Assembly: GCA_026770025.1 (NCBI GenBank) | Contig: JAMXDE010000012.1 | Location: forward strand, 1,612,001 to 1,676,000 | Direction: 5' to 3' | Length of the DNA stretch: 64,000 nt | Origin: Craspedostauros australis | Lineage: Eukaryota; Bacillariophyta; Bacillariophyceae; Mastogloiales; Achnanthaceae | Shown: positions 61,101-64,000 of the stretch, in pieces | How the letters are laid out: every line of letters starts with the position of its first letter | Position numbering within the stretch: the stretch's first letter is position 1 | Program-made: the position numbers and the translations under genes | Notes under the pieces: model-generated | Databases searched by the model: none | The model's input: the letters and a program-made list of their open reading frames with translations, nothing else | Told to the model about the DNA's origin: nothing

Positions 61101-62550
61101 TGGTTGCCTTGGACGATGTGACGACGAAGGCCGCCTTTTGAATACCGACGACTTCGTTTGTCGTTGCTGCGCTGTCGTTGTCCGCTGAATCCGAGTCATG
61201 TTGATCATCCGGTTCTTCTTCTTCTTCTGTTTCTTCCGTTGTGACTTCTCTATTGTTTGCGTGCGAAGCAGGAAGATCGGCATCGCAGGTGTTTGCTCCA
61301 GCCTGCGCTGCCTCATCCACGTTTGCATTCCCTTCTGTGGCCGTCGCTGCTTCCTCGTCCTTCTCATCCTCGCCATCAGCATCCTCAATCGCGCTGTCTA
61401 CGAGTGGCAAAGATCGAACCCCGGAGGGAGATTCTCTTTGTTGGAGAGCCGCGATGTTCTCACTCGTCTGAAGGATGGATGCAGCGGCGAGTTGCGAAGC
61501 AGATTGTGGGAGAGCATCGGACGACGACGATGATGATGCATCGCTCTGTGCCTTCGACCTCGATTTGGCTTTCTTCTTCTTGGTGGACTTGGTGGCAACT
61601 CCTCTGATGGGTGGGGGCATAGGTTTGGCCGCTTCTGCCTCCTCGTCTCCGGAACGCCGCTGCTTGGACCTCTTGCGTTTCTTCTTTGCAGGCTTCTTGG
61701 AACGACCAGGAAGCGACGGTTCTTCTTCGATACGCTCTTCCTGCTGCTGCTGCTTCTGTTGCCGTTGCTGTTCTGCTTCATCTGGCTCCTGCGTGACCGG
61801 ATCCAATGCGGGCGGCGTCTGTGTCTGTGCATCGCTCGGATCTGGATCCAATGGACCAGCACGCTTGCTGCGCTTAGCCTTCTTGCGCTTCGGTTGTTTG
61901 GTCGTCGTCACTGTTGCAGCGGCCGTTGTTGAAGCAATCGCATCGGACGCGGTTGCCAGTGCATCATCACCATCATCTTTGGCCTCTGCACGTTTGGCAT
62001 GCTTGACACGTTTGGCTTTCTTGGCCGATTTGGTGCGTTTGGCGTCGGATTCTCGCAGCTGGGCATCGGCATCTGCGTTGGATCCATCTGCATCTGCTAT
62101 TGTGCCCGCGTCTGGTTTCGATTGAGCATCCACCTCCTTCCTGCGCTTCGTTCGCTTCGTCTTCTTGGAAGCAGGATCTTGCGCGCCGTCTGCTGCTTCG
62201 GATGGCTTCCTGGTCGAAGCTGACTTGGACTTTGCCGACTTCGTGTCATCCGTGGTTGCCGCCTTCGTGGCTCTTCGTTTTCTCTTCTTTCGGCTGGGTG
62301 ACGTCGGCGATGACGGCGCAGATGAGGATGCCAAGTCGTCCGCAGTCGGAGACTCGGCAGGTACATCGTGCACACCGAAGACCTTGTGATTGGCGGTCGC
62401 GAAGCTCGATGTGCCAGTCCCCGGTCTGATGGGCGGAGGCGTGGAGCTCTTCGCCAAGGCCAGGAACGTGCAAGGGCCATCACGGCGCAGCTGGCACTCG
62501 CTCAACAGCAGCATCAGCGCCCATCTGGATATCGTCCTCTTCATCGTCAT
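58192..62550 (-). CDS. Inositol-polyphosphate 5-phosphatase with long charged N-terminal region
   Basis: 1,452 residues in one exon from AUG 62550 (MTMKRTISRW). The frame is open to 63024, but that part is unlike protein. The catalytic IPPc domain occupies about 1087-1447: VVTWNLAEE (1091 on), GQECE, NVFHNKGAIGAF, FVTAHMAAH, FFCGDLNYRVE (GDLNYR 1322-1327), PAWTDRVLF (1410 on) and HSDHRPVYG (SDHRPV 1437-1442), so all metal and substrate motifs are present. It should remove the 5-phosphate from inositol phosphates or phosphoinositides. Residues about 60-420 are Lys/Arg/Ala-rich with repeated KKAKR/KRTKR units, and about 440-1060 are extremely Glu/Asp-rich. No SAC, PH, RhoGAP or SH2 domain is present. 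A weak hydrophobic N-terminus may be a signal. Confidence 0.93.
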   Translation of the reverse strand: MTMKRTISRWALMLLLSECQLRRDGPCTFLALAKSSTPPPIRPGTGTSSFATANHKVFGVHDVPAESPTADDLASSSAPSSPTSPSRKKRKRRATKAATTDDTKSAKSKSASTRKPSEAADGAQDPASKKTKRTKRRKEVDAQSKPDAGTIADADGSNADADAQLRESDAKRTKSAKKAKRVKHAKRAEAKDDGDDALATASDAIASTTAAATVTTTKQPKRKKAKRSKRAGPLDPDPSDAQTQTPPALDPVTQEPDEAEQQRQQKQQQQEERIEEEPSLPGRSKKPAKKKRKRSKQRRSGDEEAEAAKPMPPPIRGVATKSTKKKKAKSRSKAQSDASSSSSSDALPQSASQLAAASILQTSENIAALQQRESPSGVRSLPLVDSAIEDADGEDEKDEEAATATEGNANVDEAAQAGANTCDADLPASHANNREVTTEETEEEEEPDDQHDSDSADNDSAATTNEVVGIQKAAFVVTSSKATTTPEAEDDGVEDEKELGAVLSAPDPSTDTVHADESSSLVDDASIDAQSEDDQEAEAHDEPMAESEAPQDSTQTVAEASEALPSTSLPTDQIEEDDEDDEEEEEEETPDEESSERSLPQPDEPVTVTDAETDMAVDFEDEEEEDIVSVARAETNADADTFGVDEADLVAEANTIPDEDGGEGSNDDEEENEGEYNDGAEDSDGGDEDEPADAAGTPSLTDEEQDQDQDQELDQLSAVAAVDEAEQDEEDINDDKEDEEADEEEEEDEEEEEREDVEDEGDANTDSDQQELAQEIEDDEGGDESDESDEMVLQQHATSQAGLDDAELIDEPTADEEASVEADHEDEEDISPAALDPQDEAGSEANTEATEDVAAPASTDERSAVNAIAAAEEARQARQILSDEHADKQGEDSLYDRDVVSFIGQVLQENVHPWLEQESGDHIATEAHLSAQPDSSALKVSLDATVTYSEEDGDNDDDLNHVETTSTTLIAQSDTEEQEQEAILDASEEFHAISDAAIEEETEGNATSDKAADEDGEEEEEENQDDASRRSMKRMDLRAGDQILEDGSGDDKIEDAAATFAPSQSPSPVATDGMVKLETSEDAESDITVSVVTWNLAEESPSEEEASFIRKFRRVGENGSELVLVSGQECENIKPRRSEGRRSREFRRLMIRMLGAQYVPIAMHSLGGIQFGLFAKRSFLGEIKACSIADVTCGIGNVFHNKGAIGAFLELHPRQAESQDDESNATREGDEKRKKTTKANKGKNKSKAKKPLRMLFVTAHMAAHLKHSDARDSDFWRIISELEAQAPERFQTSSMISADDSALGKKKSRTLLDSVDRAFFCGDLNYRVELPREEMERIILEWQDTADDGSDRDRRQMLLDEMMPYDQLIRTVSEGRAFPGMAEGKVSFAPTFKFDRDTGTYDSSHKQRVPAWTDRVLFKPSGTRVLEYTSVPAATHSDHRPVYGIYRVSMQK

Positions 62551-64000
62551 GGTGGACAAGGCGGGATGCTGATGCGTTGGAGTTCTCTCTCTCTCTCTCT
62601 CTATTGATACTCGTGGAGTAGCGAATCTGAAGTGGTGTGGCGTGAGTGTTGCTCCAGGACGCAATGATAATCCAACGGTCAAGCGGCAAGCATTCGGATC
62701 TTCCCTGATGTCTGTTGGTGTTGGTGATACAAGGATGAGTAAGATGAGAGCTTGCGAGTACGATTGGGGTCTGGCATCTGAACGGTGGCTCCGTCCATCC
62801 AACCGACGCACCGTTCGATCATCAATCCGCCGCATCCAAAGCCAACAACTACATCTTGTTTGTCGTTTGGTTGGCACGAATCTGACAAGTGGAGGTCCGT
62901 TGAAGAATCCTTCAGTCTGCCCTGCGACCGCACAGTAAAGGTATCTTTTTCGTGACAGCGACAACATCCTCGTAGAAAGAGGAATGCAATCTAGAGAGAC
63001 TGATGGAGGTGATAGCAACATCACCGAAGGAGGATCTTCGCATCATCACCAAATGCGCGAAACATGAGATGTGCAACCGTGTTCATGGCAACGGCAATGG
63101 CATTGGAAAGGAAAGAGGCTTGTATCTTGCGTTTCTTCGTTCTATGGTGTATTCTGATGGCGATTGTCACGGAGCAACGGGATCAGCCGTGGTTGCGGAA
63201 CCCTGCACAGAGAAAGGATCAACTCCAAAGAGCATGCAGTCTATGTGATGTGTCGGAACCGTGGATGGAGTCCTGGTCGAGTGAGGATGCGGTGGGTGAA
63301 CAGAAGACCGATTTCGCATCATCGCACCACATCACATCACATCAAATGATGCATGCAGCAGTGCATCGCACAACGATCGTATCACTACACTCCTCCGTCT
63401 CGCGACCCTTGCTCTTCGCCCTTCCACCCTCCACAGCTTCATTTTCGTTTTTACACATCAGCCTCAAACCCGTTCTTGACCGGCACATCCACCATAACTC
63501 ATGCCCCTTCGCAGTGGTTGAACAGAACAGTCTCCACGCCGTATCCACTATACCCCGTATCCACTATACTCCACTTGGGCTGTCCTCGGATTTGCACTGC
63601 TTTCGGAGCTTGGCTCAAATTGAGCACAGAGAGTCAGAAAAAACGGGATCGTGGTCAAGTTCGAACAAAGGGACGTCCTCGCGACAGCCGCATGCTGATT
63701 GAGTGGCATAGTACGTCGAATGTAAACTCAATACGAATGCAAATGTCATTGCCATTCATGGTACAGACACCCACGAGCTACTCTGAGGACATTGCACGCG
63801 GCACTCTCGGATCTCATTGAACCAAACGAAAGAACGATGACAAGCTCAATTGCTCTTCCCCTTGTCTTCCGGAAGAGCAGAAGCCCAAACGAATCCGGCC
63901 TCGAGAATAACAAGACCAAACTTGTTGGCAGGGCCACGTACAACCATGCAAGGGCACGATCAATTATGTGTAAGCAGAGTACGATACTCTGTTTCATGTT
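62551..64000. other. Right end of window, no supported gene
   Basis: Upstream region of the phosphatase gene, with a CT repeat at about 62585-62602 that makes an Arg-Glu run on the opposite strand, and a CACAT repeat at 63328-63344. Frames from 63003 to 63997 have neither motifs nor protein-like composition. Confidence 0.4.

Noticed and set aside
1-64000. CRISPR arrays, bacterial operons, LTR elements, terminal-inverted-repeat DNA transposons, rRNA genes
   Set aside because: None was seen on either strand; the gene structure with spliceosomal introns is eukaryotic.

Overview
The window looks like nuclear DNA of a diatom, or a close ochrophyte relative. Several signs agree: an HSF-type factor, a DUF6824 protein and a bZIP factor; a transmembrane leucine-rich-repeat protein of the diatom type; genes with none to two short spliceosomal introns (about 170-290 nt, GT-AG); and a run of proteins whose N-termini are a signal peptide followed by an aromatic residue at the predicted cleavage site (ASAFAP-like), the hallmark of import into a four-membrane secondary plastid. 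There are no operons or bacterial signals. I ran no database search; all family names rest on motifs read by eye.

Layout. 1-9334: a full-length, apparently intact non-LTR retrotransposon on the minus strand (500-9317), framed by a perfect 17-bp target-site duplication. 9769-12202: a damaged LRR transmembrane gene (in-frame stop plus frameshift). 13.3-20.0 kb: housekeeping genes (GNAT acetyltransferase, cysteinyl-tRNA synthetase, CMS1-like ribosome biogenesis factor). 20-39 kb: gene-poor sequence holding regulatory genes (bZIP, HSF, DUF6824) and a plastid-type MFS transporter. 39.4-49 kb: four consecutive genes with plastid-type presequences: an EGY-like M50 intramembrane protease, an NSF-like AAA ATPase, a CS-SAP protein and a 212-residue unknown. 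49.7-57.3 kb: F-box-like/WD40 protein, a DTW-GNAT fusion, a single-pass membrane protein and a two-exon nitroreductase. 57.6 kb: tRNA-Pro(CGG). 58.2-62.6 kb: an inositol-polyphosphate 5-phosphatase with a very long, highly charged N-terminal extension.

Themes. The retrotransposon ORFs work as one unit: ORF1 carries a PHD-like finger and a coiled coil, and ORF2 carries APE-type endonuclease, reverse transcriptase, RNase H and a CCHC knuckle; the ORF2 AUG overlaps the ORF1 stop. The EGY-like/NSF-like/CS-SAP/unknown block suggests a neighbourhood of plastid protein handling, with the NSF-like and CS-SAP genes sharing a 592-bp divergent intergenic region. Two tRNA-related activities are present besides the tRNA gene: CysRS and the DTW domain. 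Splice junctions were worked out by hand from GT-AG signals, reading phase and family consensus, and would need transcript support.
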